From NCBI RefSeq assembly GCF_016808095.1, contig NC_068980.1, forward strand, positions 14,511,388-14,575,387: a DNA stretch of 64,000 nt. The letters are read 5' to 3'. A program made the translations under genes and the position numbers. This DNA is from Vigna angularis (lineage: Eukaryota > Streptophyta > Magnoliopsida > Fabales > Fabaceae). How positions within the stretch are numbered: position 1 is the stretch's first letter; each line of letters starts with the position of its first letter. Below are positions 24,001 through 36,289 of the stretch, piece by piece. Under the pieces are notes generated by a model that saw only the letters and a list, made by a program, of their open reading frames with translations, had not been told where the DNA came from and searched no databases.

Positions 24001-24768
24001 GGACGTCATATTAGTGAGGTCCCCGACGTCTAGTCGAGAATAGACGTCGGTGCCCCCTGTGCCCAACGTCTAGTTTCCTGTTAAATCAGAAATCGAACTC
24101 ACGGTTACGCTCACTTCATCGTCTTCCTTCTTGCCTTTTCTCTCTGCGACATTGCATTTCTAGGTGTCTTTTGTCTCTTTTGAACCGTTTAAACTTACGT
24201 TTACTCCGATTAAATTAGTCTTTGATGGATTATCTTCCATTTGAACCGATTAAAATGAGTTTTCGTTGTGTTTTGGTGCAGTTTTTATCGTGTCTTTGGG
24301 TAGCGTCATAGCACCTTCTCCCTTTACTAGTTTCCTCGTAAGGAAAGCTTGCATCTTTTGGATCTCTTATAGCATTTCAACCCAAAACCGAATCTGGGTC
24401 CTTGCCTAATCCTCATGTCACCGTATTCGTTTTCATTGCCTAGTTGGAATGGAACTTGGCAAGGACCCAAATTCGGTTTTCGATTAAAATGCCATAAGAG
24501 GTCCAAAAGACGTAACCTTTTCTTATGAGGAAACAAGCAAAGGAAGAAGGTGCTACTACGCTACCCAAAGACACGAGTTGTAGTAGACATCGGTTAATGC
24601 CATGTCCGACGTCTATAGACATCGATTTTGGTGTAATCTGACGTCTATAAAGACATCGGACCTGTAGAGACCCGACGTCCCATTAATGTCACCCATAAAG
24701 ACGTCGGATCGGGATCTGACGTTAAAAGCCCAAAATAACAGACGTCTAAAGCCTTTTCTACACTAGTG
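24001..24768. mobile_element. CACTA-like element remnant with GACGTC subterminal repeats
   Basis: The right end reads ttttctacactagtg at 24754-24768; on the minus strand this starts CACTAGTGTAGAAAA, the form of a plant CACTA (En/Spm) terminus. Both ends of the block are crowded with gacgtc/gacgtctag words (about 24007-24075 and 24590-24745), as expected of CACTA subterminal repeats. No transposase is present and no left CACTA terminus was found, so it is truncated and non-autonomous. It contains the long hairpin at 24289-24575. Confidence 0.6.
24289..24575. repeat. Long hairpin: 118-base arms, 51-base loop
   Basis: Left arm 24289-24406 and right arm 24458-24575 are inverted copies with modest divergence. 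Examples are cgtgtctttgggtagcgt against acgctacccaaagacacg, and gggtccttgcc against ggcaaggaccc. Transcripts from either strand would give a long imperfect stem of the kind that yields small RNAs. It is probably part of the surrounding CACTA-like element. Confidence 0.9.
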
Positions 24769-25480
24769 AAAAACAATTATCTAAGTAATAAATATTAATA
24801 AAATATTTCTAAATCATATCTAGTTTTATAAATAATAAACCTACTCGTATTAAAAGAAAACTTACCTCAAACGGAAAGCAAAAACGAGGGTAAGAATATT
24901 GTGTCATGAGATACAAGCGAATGGGTGACGACAAGAACCAATAGCAACGCTCACAAACAAATGTGAGCAGTGCAACGTGATTAACAACAACAACGAGGAA
25001 CAAACGACGAGGGTAGCGACACGCAAATTGTGACGACAATGGTTTGCGGTAGCGAGTGATATCATGAGTAAAACACGTAGTAGTGGTAACATGAGTAGAC
25101 AACAACATGAGCGACAAACAACAACGTTGGCCACACGAGCGACGACATTGCACTAAGGCAGTAACAATGTGGGGGCTGAAAAGGATGGACAACGACATAG
25201 GATGCCGATGAGAGTGGGAATGAGAGAGAAAAAAATGCATGTTTATGGATGCGAGAAGCTAAAAGATGCACCAACTTTTTAACAATATGCACCAACTTTT
25301 AGTGAAGATTGTGTAAAATAACCACTGACATTTCTTCACTACACCACTTTAATGATGATTGTCTAAGAACGTTGTTGAAAAGTTTGTCGTAATTACAAAA
25401 TGACACCTCATTCCATTTGATGATGTTTTCATTTTAGCTGTTGTTATATGACGTCATGGAATCTCATTTTTGCACTAGTG
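24761..25480. mobile_element. Possible 720-bp CACTA-like non-autonomous element
   Basis: It starts CACTAGTGAAAAACAATT at 24761 and ends with the reverse complement of CACTAGTGCAAAAATGAG at 25480, giving terminal inverted repeats of about 14 bases. The palindrome CACTAGTG is shared with the end of the left-hand element. No 3-base target duplication was seen. The interior has no recognised gene; a minus-strand frame at 24809-25240 is Cys/His/Ser-rich and looks accidental. Confidence 0.4.
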
Positions 25481-26681
25481 AAAATAAAAGGAGGACTTTG
25501 ATAAAAAAACAGTGTCTTTCTCTATATCAAAAGACTATATCTCATGTGACGAGCTACTAACACACATTACATACATTTGAATTTACTTTTAGAAGATTCT
25601 TGCATTAAATTAGACTCAAAGATTTCCATTTGTCCTTTTAGATTTATTGAATCATCACCACAACAAAGTTGTGTAACATGAACTCAGTCTACTCATATGA
25701 CAAGACAAATCCCTACGATTTACCATACATAGTTCTTTTTTATGTCATAAAGGTTATTATATGAGGCTCTTTCGACTCTCACTAATTAATATTTCCTTTA
25801 TGTAAGTCTAGTATTAGTAAAGTTAGAATTATGTCCTTCAAAATCCCAAATTCACTATACAATCTAAACATCTCAACATATTTTTCCCTTGAAATAATTA
25901 TGTTCAATATACACCACATGTCACATCGCAACCATATCATCACACAAAATTTCACTTTCATATATCTTTAACTCAATTTAAATTCTAATAAATTGTAATT
26001 CACCATCCATTACATTATGATTATATTAAAATATAATATATTACTCAAATGTAAACAAGTAGTGAAAGATAAACAAATTTTAGCATTTAGAAACATTTTT
26101 TTAAGTTTAAAAAATAGTCTCTCACTAAACCAACACATTGCTTGCCTAGAAAATTAAACACATGTAACAACACTTTGCTCATTTAATGATTAAAGTATTC
26201 ACGAATAAATCAATAGGAGTTTTTGTACAAATAACCCTCTAAATGAGAATTTACTCACTCAATTAAAGTTGACTTCGTTAGCGACCAAACCATTAAGTTT
26301 TTATTTAAAAAGCTCCTCCACAAATTTGACACGTCGAACAACATGACTCTTAGTTTTCAATTAATTTGATTTTTCTTAGCAAAAGTTATGCTTGTTTAAC
26401 AACTCTCCATAATTTAAAAAAAAAAAGTTGTAGAATGTAGTCATTCAAATGGTTTAAACTATGTTTCTTCTTATGCCTAACATAAAATATATTGTTCCAA
26501 ACTAACTACAACTTGAACCAACTCCATCCAATTGAAATATTCCAACTTTTAACTATTGAGAATGCAACACATCTCATTTAAAATCTACTCACTCAAATTA
26601 TACAAATTATCTAAATACAATTCCAACTCTTTAATATCTTGTGCAAACCACATAAGTAACCAAATTGTCTACAAGAAACAT
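25481..26681. other. Gene-free AT-rich spacer
   Basis: No open frame of note and no repeat structure that I could define. Confidence 0.5.
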
Positions 26682-27830
26682 TTAATCATAAGCTTAATTG
26701 CTTAATTAGGTGGTCACCACTTTTAGGGTAGTGTGTCTACTTGATCCTTGTTTTTAGAAAAGTGTCAATTTCGTCCTCAAATGCATTAATGTGCATCAAT
26801 TAAGTCCATTTTTGTTCACGTCGTTTAAATAGTTAACTTTAACTTATTGGGCATGCTATGGTGGGAATTTTGTGTTGTCGTGACATTTGTTTTATGATTT
26901 ATAACCCATAAAGGCGCTTTTTGGTGTGAAAATTTGGGATTAGGGTTTAGAAATAAACATTAATTAGTTATGTTTACAAATTAGGGATTCCAACAACAAA
27001 GAAGAGAAGCGATTTTATAATACTCGTAGATCCTATGCTAGGAAACTTCAATTTGTACAGAGATTACTGTTATCTTGTTTGGAATTAGCAAGTGACTTCG
27101 CTCCAAGAAAGAGATGTTGACATTTACTTGGAAAAGGAGATATGCCAACAATAGTAGCAGCTCTTGAACAACGAAAGGAAGATGGCACACCCAATTGCTT
27201 CATTTCACCAGAGTAAGTATACCTGCTTGATTCACTAGTACATTTTTTCCTTAGATCTTGCTTGTCTTGTAATACAACTCTTGAGCTTGATTGTCATTGT
27301 TCTCTTTCGCCTTTTCTGTTTTCACAACTTTGCGTTCTCTGTCACAATCAATTTTCTCACTAAAAAAATATAATGTGCATGGGGATCTAAAATTCTTTAC
27401 AACATTAGTTTCCTTTTCCAATGGTTATTTGGCCTGATTTGTGGACTTTTCAGGGGGAAGAGTTAGGGCTGGGACAATTAAAGTATGTATAGGAGGTTGA
27501 GGTTCAGATCCATCATAATCCTTCGACTTTCAGGGATATGCTTCCAATTGAAAGGCACTGCAACAATGTCTATTACTAGGGCTCAGACTTCTCCATTAAA
27601 AGACACGCGAAGAACACCATTGCAATGCACATTTACACATTTTTACTCATTTGTGTTTTGCCACATCACCACATTGTTAATGCTACTTCTGAAAAATTAA
27701 TGGAATACACTTGATTGATGGATATTAACGCATTAGAGGACAAAATTGATACTTTTTTTAAAAAACGGAGATCAAGTAGATACATTGTCCTGAAAGTGAA
27801 GACTACCCAAACAATTAAGCCTTAATCATA
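26682..27830. mobile_element. Non-autonomous MULE with perfect 9-bp target duplication
   Basis: The element body is 26691-27821 (1,131 bp), flanked on both sides by ttaatcata (26682-26690 and 27822-27830), the 9-bp duplication diagnostic of Mutator-like elements. Terminal inverted repeats of about 115 bases (26691-26806 and 27708-27821) match with mismatches; for example, gtctacttgatccttg at the left is mirrored by gatcaagtagatac at the right. There is no transposase. The interior contains an exon-like stretch (see 26995-27210), so it may be a Pack-MULE. Confidence 0.85.
26995..27210 (+). pseudogene. Exon-like fragment inside the 26.7 kb MULE
   Basis: One frame reads protein-like text (KLQFVQRLLLSCLELASDFA, then KGDMPTIVAALEQRKEDGTP and NCFISPE), with one stop at about 27118. 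It runs to a consensus donor (ccaga/gtaagtat, about 27212). I do not recognise the family. The sharp drop in coding texture after the donor suggests a captured host exon. No partner exon was identified. Confidence 0.35.
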
Positions 27831-29677
27831 TTACACCATAAATATCTTCACCACTCCTTTCAAGATTCAAACAGTACAAAGTTCCTCAAATATTATGATC
27901 ACATCACCTCATTCTAAGGTATTATAAAGAAAAGAAGACTTATTTACCCAATATTAAACTCTCAACTTAACTATTTTCATAGAAAAGCTATTACAAACTA
28001 AACTAAACTATAAAAAACAATTTAAATATACCCTCACGCTCCTGAAGTAATAGAGTCATCTATGTATATAGAAATAACACATGCAAGTACAAAACATTTT
28101 TTTCATCGGACTATGTTCTACTTTTCACTAGAATCTCTAATATTGATATACTAATATAAAGAAAGAAAACAAATCTTCTAAAATTCTATAACAAAGATAA
28201 AATAAAAGTGTCTTAGATGATGATTTATGATAAATGAAGTTTAAATATATTTTTTTTATCTGTAAAGTTTTTAAGTTAAATAATAAAATATTTATTTATA
28301 CTTTAGACCACTTATATTGTTAAGCACATTATTAAGTCGTCCTTGGTCCTTACATTATTAAGTGTGAGAATTAATGGAGGATTCAAACAATCTCAAGTTT
28401 AAAAGAAAATACCTCAACAAAATATATTTGTATGATATCCTAACCTTGTTTCATACTAAGTTAAATGGTCGCTACTCATGATATCGACAAAAGAGAAGAA
28501 TAGACCAAAGATAAATCAATTAGTTACAAGGATTTGCAAAGATTTTTCGATTTTATTAAGATATTTCACATTGTTTGCCTTTAGATATTTGATCTCATTT
28601 TCTAAATAAAAGAAAAATCCACGTACAAACCAAGTAACAGGCTCGTTGATGTTATTCTTCCTTCATACTCTTTCCAATTTCAATTTATTGTTAATGAGAA
28701 CTTAGATTTACTTTATATTCATGTTAATGTTTGAAGGATATCCACCACAGTTCCATGTCTATGTTCCATAGCTCCATGTCTATGTTTGGTCTTCCATATA
28801 TTAAAACATTTACTGGGAAAATATGAAACAGAAACCACAAAATTCTTGTGATTTGCTACACATCTAGCAAGATATTCAAGAGTAATCACGCCTACCTATA
28901 ATTATTAAAGAAAGATATATCACTCATAACGTGATGGATTGTTTCTATCGTTAACAAGATGACATCATCTATATCACCTGACATCATCTCAGGTGTTGGT
29001 CACACGAAACCTTAATTAAGGTGCACCAATGTTTCATTAAAGAATCTAATTTTGGATAATTCCATTTAGTTTTTCACCTGATACAATCCTCTATACATCA
29101 TATTAATGTTTTCACATATCTATATAATTTTTCTTAGAGGAATATTAAAATATGTGGAGATCTATTAGTGGTACAAGGTTGCAAACGTATCTAGCACTAG
29201 CAAACAAGATCCTGCGCTGCTACTCCTTAAATATTAAGCATTTAGTTACAAGACCCACAGGTCAGAAACGCAAACATTTGTAATTCTATAACGGTTCATA
29301 GACGATAACTCAAACGCAGAAAACGCAAAGATTTCCAGAGACACAAATCCTGTAATGGTCCAAAGATCAAAATCAAACCCCACACGATCTGAGACTCTTT
29401 AATAACATGCATTTACTCTCACGATAAACACGTCAGACATCGCAAACACTTCCAAGAACAAAAATCCAAAAGTGGACCATACCACATAATAACCAAACTA
29501 CCGTTACATCAACTAGCCCTAGTTAACACACGAAAACAAAAACACTGAATGCGATAATCGTAGTTCAAGCCATACAAGGCCATTATGGAACATAACTGAA
29601 ATGCTTAAAAAACATAACATGAGGAACTGTGCTTATCAATGACTTGATTTCGCTGTCAACGGTCTTCAAAAGATAAA
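27831..29677. other. Gene-free spacer downstream of the NAC gene
   Basis: AT-rich and without sustained open frames. The last few hundred bases (about 29400-29677) probably contain the NAC 3' untranslated region on the minus strand. A short local repeat, ccatgtctatgtt, occurs twice near 28755-28785. Confidence 0.45.
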
Positions 29678-31486
29678 CTAGTATCCCCACATACAATCAA
29701 GCTCCGACACACCCAGTGGAATGTTGGGGGCCGCATCGACCAGCCTTTGCTCCTCCGGCATCGGCCAGAGGAGTTCACGGGAGGCACCGCCCAAGGGCTG
29801 TGCTGCCGGAGGAAAAAAGAACGGTAGCTGGAGGTTGTCTTGCAGTGACCTCAAACTTGGGAAGGCGGAGAGACCAACGTTTCTCTGAAACCTAGCGAAG
29901 GGATCCACTCCTAGAGGCTGAGATGGTGGAAGGTCGAAGCTTGCATTGGTGAAGTTGTTGGGGGAGACAACAGCAGCGGTGGCTGCAGCAATTGTGGAGA
30001 AACAGGACACGTGCTCCTTTTTGGTGGTGCTGTCGTAGGAACAGTTGTTACGGTCAGTGAAGTTTACTGGGGTTGTTGTGGTGTAGGGAGAAGAGTCCAG
30101 AAGAGGCGGAAGGTAAACTGAAGAGGGTGAACTTGGTTCTGGGCAGAGAGTGCTGTTGGTGGTGTTCATTCTCGTTTTCTTGGAGCCACTCGAAGCAGAC
30201 ATAACTGAGCCTCCGTTGGTTGTGTTGCTCTTTTGGAACACGCGAGATATGACCCACTCGTCCTTCATTAAATTACAAGGGTTCGTGTTAGTGCAACACC
30301 AACAATATTCATTAATGCATGTGACATAGAACCAAATAAATTATAACTGTTCTTAAATTGTTCTTAGGAACATAGTCGAGTGTTAAAAGCTGTTGCTGTG
30401 CAAATCTGTTAAATCATTCTGCAAAAACGGAATATGAATCACGAGAAATAACCACGTTTTAAATAATTAGCTGAGATTGTGGGGCTCATGCAACCATGTT
30501 TTGACAGAAAGAAAATTGACAAACATTTGATGAACCTGAGGGTAATAACTGAAGGTCAAAAGGGAGAAGAAACATTTGTTGTGAGGAGATTGAGCGAGAA
30601 CAAGGAAGGTAAGAGAAACAAAATCTTAATCGAGAACCAAAACATGGAAAGAATTGAAAGGGAAAACTCATCAAAAACATTGGTAAATGGAACCTACTTA
30701 TGGAAGGCTAAAGGAAAACCAGATTCCACCTAACTAAAGTTCCTTCACTGCAAATTTGGATGGTTAAAATGCGGCTCATCATGGGTTAAAAGGTACACAT
30801 TCTTCAATGCTTTGAATGTAACAACACAAAATAGGATATTTTAAAGAGATAAATTATTTAAATAAAATAATACTGACCTTGGAGTTGCGAGAAAGGTAAT
30901 GGTAAGCAAATTTGCCTTCCAGCCGGTACTCATGCATGACCCAGTTACTTTTCTCCCCCTTGGGAGCTCTACCGCGGTAGAAAACCAAGGTTTTCTTCAT
31001 CCCGACCAAAGAACAAGTTTTGGAGCTGTAAATCTCTCTATCTTTCCCAGTGGCTTTCCAGTAACCAGCTTCGGTAGCCCTATTGGTTCGTAACCCAGTT
31101 GGGTACTTCCTGTCACGTAAGCTGAAGAAGTACCACTCTTTCTCACCCATTTTAGCTTTCTCTGCCAGAAAGAAGCAACCAAAAAGTTAGAAGGAAAACA
31201 AAAATAAACTTCTTTGTGCTACCACTATGGAAAGTACGAAGTGATTAACAAGGAACAAGTGAACGAAAGAGAAAGAAAAAGAAACGGTTGTGGAGCGTGT
31301 ACCTGGGAGCTCCCATGGTTCACTTTTGTTAAGGTCTACTTCAGCTATGGCTCTACCAGTGAAGTTGCTGTCTAGAACCTTTTTGAGAAGGTAGTACGTT
31401 ATGAGCTCCTCGTCAGTGGGATGGAACCTGAAGCCTGGTGGCAGATGAGCTTCAGTGTGGTCCAAGTGATGGTAGGAGGAGTCCAT
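29678..31486 (-). CDS. CUC2-like: NAC transcription factor, CUP-SHAPED COTYLEDON 1/2 (NAM) type
   Basis: NAC-domain transcription factor of 350 aa encoded in three exons: 31486-31303, 31161-30878 and 30262-29678. The introns (31302-31162 and 30877-30263) have GT-AG ends, in the two positions typical of NAC genes. Residues 15-165 form the NAC domain: [20 protein letters not shown] (15-34), [14 protein letters not shown], then [60 protein letters not shown] and [11 protein letters not shown], ending [12 protein letters not shown]. The C-terminal half is Ser/Thr/Pro/Asn-rich, as in activation regions. Residues 239-246 (EHVSCFST) are encoded by a miR164 target. That motif plus the domain text points to the CUC1/CUC2 clade, which sets organ boundaries and starts shoot meristems in other plants. 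The start is the first ATG upstream of the domain. All exons are open, so the gene looks intact. Confidence 0.93.
29995..30015 (-). promoter_or_regulatory. miR164 target site in NAC exon 3
   Basis: On the coding strand this 21-mer reads agcacgtgtcctgtttctcc plus a final a, encoding the HVSCFS part of the protein. This is the form of the miR164 complementary site known from CUC1/CUC2/NAM genes. Complementarity to miR164 is high, with only a few mismatched or G:U positions. Post-transcriptional cleavage by miR164 is therefore expected. Confidence 0.92.
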
Positions 31487-31592
31487 CAGAGAAAAGGAAG
31501 AAGGAGCACTAGCAAAAGGGAGGTGAAAAGTGTGAGAGAAATTAATGAAACCAGAAGAAGAGAATCTTGGATGCTAACACTTTATGGCTTTG

Positions 31593-31603
31593 ATTATATA
31601 TAG
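31593..31603 (-). promoter_or_regulatory. Candidate TATA box of the NAC gene
   Basis: On the minus strand this reads ctatatataat, about 107-117 bases upstream of the ATG at 31486. That spacing suits a short 5' untranslated region. It is the only strong TATA-like match close to the start. Confidence 0.55.
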
Positions 31604-32330
31604 GAGATGAGAGTCATGGCATGGGGAAGGGGAACAACAGAAACAAAATAGTGAAAGAGGGATTTATAACTTGGCTTGGGCTTTGGGTGGTCACTTTTTT
31701 TTTTTTTTTTCACTTTAGAGGGTGAGGCTTTTTGGTTTGGGATTGGAGATGAGAGGGTGGATTATAAGGGGTGGTCTCATGGGGATTTGATGAATCGGGT
31801 GGCAGAGAGAAAAAGGTGAAATAATAAGGTATGATATGGCTGGAAAAATCTGTGTTTTCTCTGCACTATCCTCTTCTGATAGCTCTCTCTACTCTCTGAC
31901 AGGGTCCTCATCATGATCCACATAGCTAGAGAGAGAAAGAGAAAGAGAAAGAGGAAGGGGAGAGAGAGAAAGAGAGGGTGATGTACGAGGGAGTGGTGGC
32001 GATTGAGTATGCGTGCGTGCGTGAGGAAATGTGCAGGTATTCCTTTGTCAGTGAAGAAATTGTAAGAAAGGGAACAGAAAGTGGTTTCATGAGAGATATC
32101 GCAACTAGTAAGAAAATAAAAAAAAAAAGGAAAACATTGAAACAGAAAAAAGAATAGAGATAGTGATAAAGGGAAAAGATAAAAGAAAAAGAAAGGAAAA
32201 GAAAAAACTTTTTTTCTTTTAAAATAGGAAAATAGAATGCGAGATTTTTCACCATGTATATGTATCGATAAAGCTGTTTCATATCTTCTCTGTCAGCGCA
32301 GGACAAAAATTGTATAATCAGAAACACCAA
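31604..32330 (-). promoter_or_regulatory. Upstream region of the NAC gene with GA-rich tract and poly-T run
   Basis: On the plus strand there is a run of about 20 T at about 31689-31710 and a purine tract of repeated GAGA/AAGAG at about 31927-31977. Read in the gene direction the latter is CT-rich, as often seen in plant core-promoter or leader regions. A second purine-rich stretch lies at 32110-32215. Specific factor sites were not assigned. Confidence 0.4.
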
Positions 32331-35300
32331 CCATGTTTATTACACGCCAACTTCCCCACTTTTTATTTATGTATTACTTGGTACTCTTTTGCTTCACCAC
32401 TCTCATTCTCAACAACTCTATTAAAATTTATTCTGCCTTCTATGGCTGTGATGACATATTATTATTTTTGTTCAAGCCTAATTTACTGTGTTCTCGGCCT
32501 TTTTAAACAAGACACAGCTAAAACACAAGAATACAAGAAAATCTTAAGGTGCAGACAGCGTAATTGCATTTGGTTTCTAACAACTCACAGAACAATTCCT
32601 TTATTTTAGTTATGCTTTCACGAAATCCTCTCTCTGATAATAAACATTGCAATGTACTTCTGGTCCCAAGATGATTTTATCATACAATATTAGGACCTGT
32701 TTTTATTATATTATTTATTTTTCATGTCATAAATATACCTTCAATTAATTACGGCTAACAAAACGGTTTATGTGGAAAGTTACACTTGCTGATGATGACA
32801 TACATCTAGTGACATATACAAGACAAATACATAAATCTGCTCCCTTTTTTTAATACGAAGCTACGAGAAAAACTGAGACTATCTATACACAGCGACTTCT
32901 TTTCCTTCTAGCCGTAGGGGTGTCATGGGATTTTCCTACCTCGTTTTCCCATCATATTTTATATATAACCTTTATTGGTATTTGTTAAAATCATTTTTAG
33001 TTATTTTCTTTGCTCTCAGCTTTATCTGATGGAACTTTTTTTTTTCTCTGGTGAAAAATTCAAAAATCTCACTGTAAAAATCTAGAACCATGTGGGTTGG
33101 AGATTCATATTCCAAAAGAGAAAGGCTCAGTAACTCTGAATTACCATGATAGTTAGCAGGATTTGCATGACATATCAATGGTTGATTGATACATTTAACT
33201 GTTGTATCATAATCATAGCTGCTGCTAGAGGAATTTTTATGTGGTGGGAGAGAAAATGAAATAGCTTCTTTTCTCAGAGTACACATAATTTTGAACAGCC
33301 ATCAATTTTACATGACATATCAAAAATAGAAAAGATAAAAAGAAAGAAGACGGTGAGAGCAGAGAGAAACTCTTGTACAAGTGTGAATACAACCAAAACT
33401 AGAGAATTATTACTGTTATATATACAATCTAATCACAAGAGGGTATCAATATCATGACATGTCAAAGGCAACAGCTTTTAATACCATAACACATTTGGTG
33501 ACCAGATGACCATTCACAGAACAAAACAAATGTTACTGAAAGTGAGTATTGTGAAACTGAGAGAGGAAAAAGTGAAGCAGAAAGCAAGGGCATAAACAGC
33601 TGAAGATTGATTCATTGATTTTACACCCACAGGGGCCTATCAACCAAGACATTGGATATAATGTCTCACTTTTTGAGACGCCTTTTTCCTTCCTCAACAA
33701 ACATTAGCCCAGGAAACAAAAATACGTGGGAACAAACTCAGACAGACATGCTTCTTATGTTATCCTAGTTATGTTTTTATGTTCCATGTTTCCACATTTT
33801 CTAACCTCTTGTTGTGCTAATGATGGGGTTAATTAGTAGAGCCTTAAACAGTGTGATTTTGAAATGAGGAAATTGGTTAATTGAAAAAATGAATGACCCC
33901 ACCCAGCCATCGCATCCATCCATCCATCATCAATCCAATCGAATCCATCACTATCAAGCAAGAAGGGGAAGGTGATGCTAGGTGGGGGTGTGTGAGAGAT
34001 TGATGCCATGGGAGTTTGACACATCATGCTCGGATTTTGAGAGCACAGCCCCAACTACACAGGCTTTACATCAAATCAAATCATCTCTTCAATCTGCATG
34101 CTGAGGTCTTTCTCTCTTTCTCTCTCTTTTTTCTCATTTCCATCATTGGCCCATTTCTGAACAACCCAATTTCCCAATGTTACAACCAACCCTTTTTAAC
34201 CATTATTAAAAACATGCAAACCCCAATTACAAAATCAAAAACCCACCTTATCTTCTTTTCTTCTAACAATGAAACAACTTTCTAATAGTTGTTCCCGAAA
34301 AGGCATGAAATTCCCCCACAATTTACTCTCAGCACTCACCTACCTCCCGAGTTGCAACCTTTATGGCTTGCAACATACGGTTCCTCATGTTAAGTCCCTC
34401 TCTATACCTTCAAAATCAGAACCGGATCTGGGTCCACACCACCCATCCCACAAACCCAAAATCTATTTTTTTACATATGCGTGTATTTAAAGCTCTAAGC
34501 TTTTTAAGTTAACAAACATGGGTGGTGGAAAAATAAAAACTTTCGAGATAAAAATAAAAAAATTGACAGTGAAAGGTGGCAAGACAACACAGAAACTCAT
34601 TGCAGATGGAGACACACTCCTTGTTTGTGATTGCTATTGATTTTGATGGACACGGACATCGACTGAACCGGCCGGTCCAAGTCCAACGCAGTGAAACCGG
34701 GTTGTGTCTGCTTCAGATATAGACAAACGGTGGCGGTTGACTTTTTTGGGGTAAAAATGAAAAAGGTAAGGTGAAAAAGGGTGTTTCGTAATTTTCCCTC
34801 AAGTGTTACTGTTCATGTTGCTGTATTGTGATTATTTTATTTTATTTTATTTCTAAAAAAGAAACGAACACAAAAACAAAAGATAAAAAGGCTGAAAAAG
34901 ACAACACGGCGCGTGAACCGAGAGAGATCGCAGATCGCGCGTGACGACAAAGCTTAGGTCATCCCCGCCGCCCTCCGGCTATGGCGTCAGAAGGGTGCGT
35001 GGGGTCATAATTTATTTTATTTTCTAATTCTTTAAACTGATTTAATTAATTTATTTATTTAGTTAATGGAATTTATTGATGCTAAAGTTTCTACAAAAAG
35101 AAAGCCCGCAAGAATTAGAGATCTTGCTTTTAGTAGAAAAAGAAGATTAGTACTTATTTATTTCAAAATTTAACATTCGCATTCATAAGTGGAGTTATCA
35201 ATGTCAAAACTGATTATTTTGTTCGATTTATTACGGGTTACTTAATGAGTTATTATAATTCAATTTATTTATTAATGAGAAAAAAAATTAAAACCTAATT

Positions 35301-35786
35301 CCATTATATATAAGTGTTTATACAAATTGATTTATTAACTTATTTAATTACATATTTTTATATTAAAATATATAGCAATTTATAATTTAAATTTAAATAA
35401 AGAAAAATATTTTAAATAAATTAAATTTATATTCAATCAAATATAAAATTTTATTTCCATACAAAATTTATTGAATAAAATTTTTATTAACTTTATAACA
35501 ATTTTAAATTTGTTTTTATATAAAATTGAGTTATTAAATATAAATTTATGAATTTTTCATCTTAGTTATTTTATATAAAAATAATTTCACTCGAAATAAT
35601 TAATCCAATAAAAGGTATTTAATAAATCAACTTAACTTATCACGAATTTTTAGTGAATTAGTTCAAAATTAATATATATTGAAATTTAAAAAAAAATTCA
35701 ATTCAATCTAATCAAACATGATATATCATATTGATTCACAAATTTTAATCATTTTTATAATTTTACTCGTATTTGTAAGAGAATTA
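32331..35786. other. Gene-free spacer beyond the NAC promoter
   Basis: No convincing gene. Short open frames at 32310-32609 (+), 32972-33286 (-) and 34016-34490 (+) lack family resemblance. Minor features are a catccatccatc run near 33912-33925 and a CpG-rich island-like patch at about 34905-35010 that includes a ten-codon ORF (ATG at 34981). 35030-35786 is strongly AT-rich. Confidence 0.45.
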
Positions 35787-35997
35787 TAATTTTTTGGTTT
35801 AATATTTTGGTAGGTTCTTATTTTTGTCCATAATCTTAAATATGTCTCCTTCTTTTTCAGCGTCTCAATTGGGTTCTTATTTTTGTAAAATTAAATCAAA
35901 TAGAGGTTTGCCGTCAAATTGAAAAGACGCCGTTAAGAAGGGTGTTACGTGGCATGCTGACAGAATACATGTGTAAGGGAAGTTGGCATGCTGACGT

Positions 35998-36180
35998 GGC
36001 ATGCTGACACCTTGGTGGTCGGGCACTCGATCTAGTGGTCGGCCACTCAGTCAGGTGGTCGACCTTGTATTCGTTCACTCAGTCTAGTGGTTGGCCACTC
36101 AATTTTGTGGTCGACCTGATGGTCGGTCACTCGGTCTGGTGGTTGGTCAGCCTGGTGGATGGTCGGCCTGGTAGTGCCAG
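35998..36180 (+). repeat. GGTGGTCGGCCACTC-type minisatellite, left arm
   Basis: Roughly 20-30 base units built on ggtggtcggccactcagtc or variants (ggtcgggcactcgatctagt, ggttggccactcaattttgt, ggtcggtcactcggtctggt) repeat about seven times. The phrase ggcatgctgac just before the array occurs twice (about 35978 and 35998). Inverted counterparts lie at about 36290-36385. Confidence 0.85.
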
Positions 36181-36289
36181 TTCAATGAAGATTTATGAGA
36201 ATTGGTATATGAGAAGCCAATTCAATGAAGATTTATTATTTGTTATAGCAGTAACATATGACTTGTTTAGTATCGTACGGTCTCCTGAC

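Noticed and set aside
24809..25240. 143-codon minus-strand open frame
   Set aside because: Overlapping long frames on the same strand in other registers show this is compositional bias inside a non-autonomous element.
31926..32330. 134-codon Phe/Ser-rich minus-strand frame upstream of the NAC gene
   Set aside because: It is encoded by purine/pyrimidine-rich tracts in the promoter or leader region and has no family resemblance.
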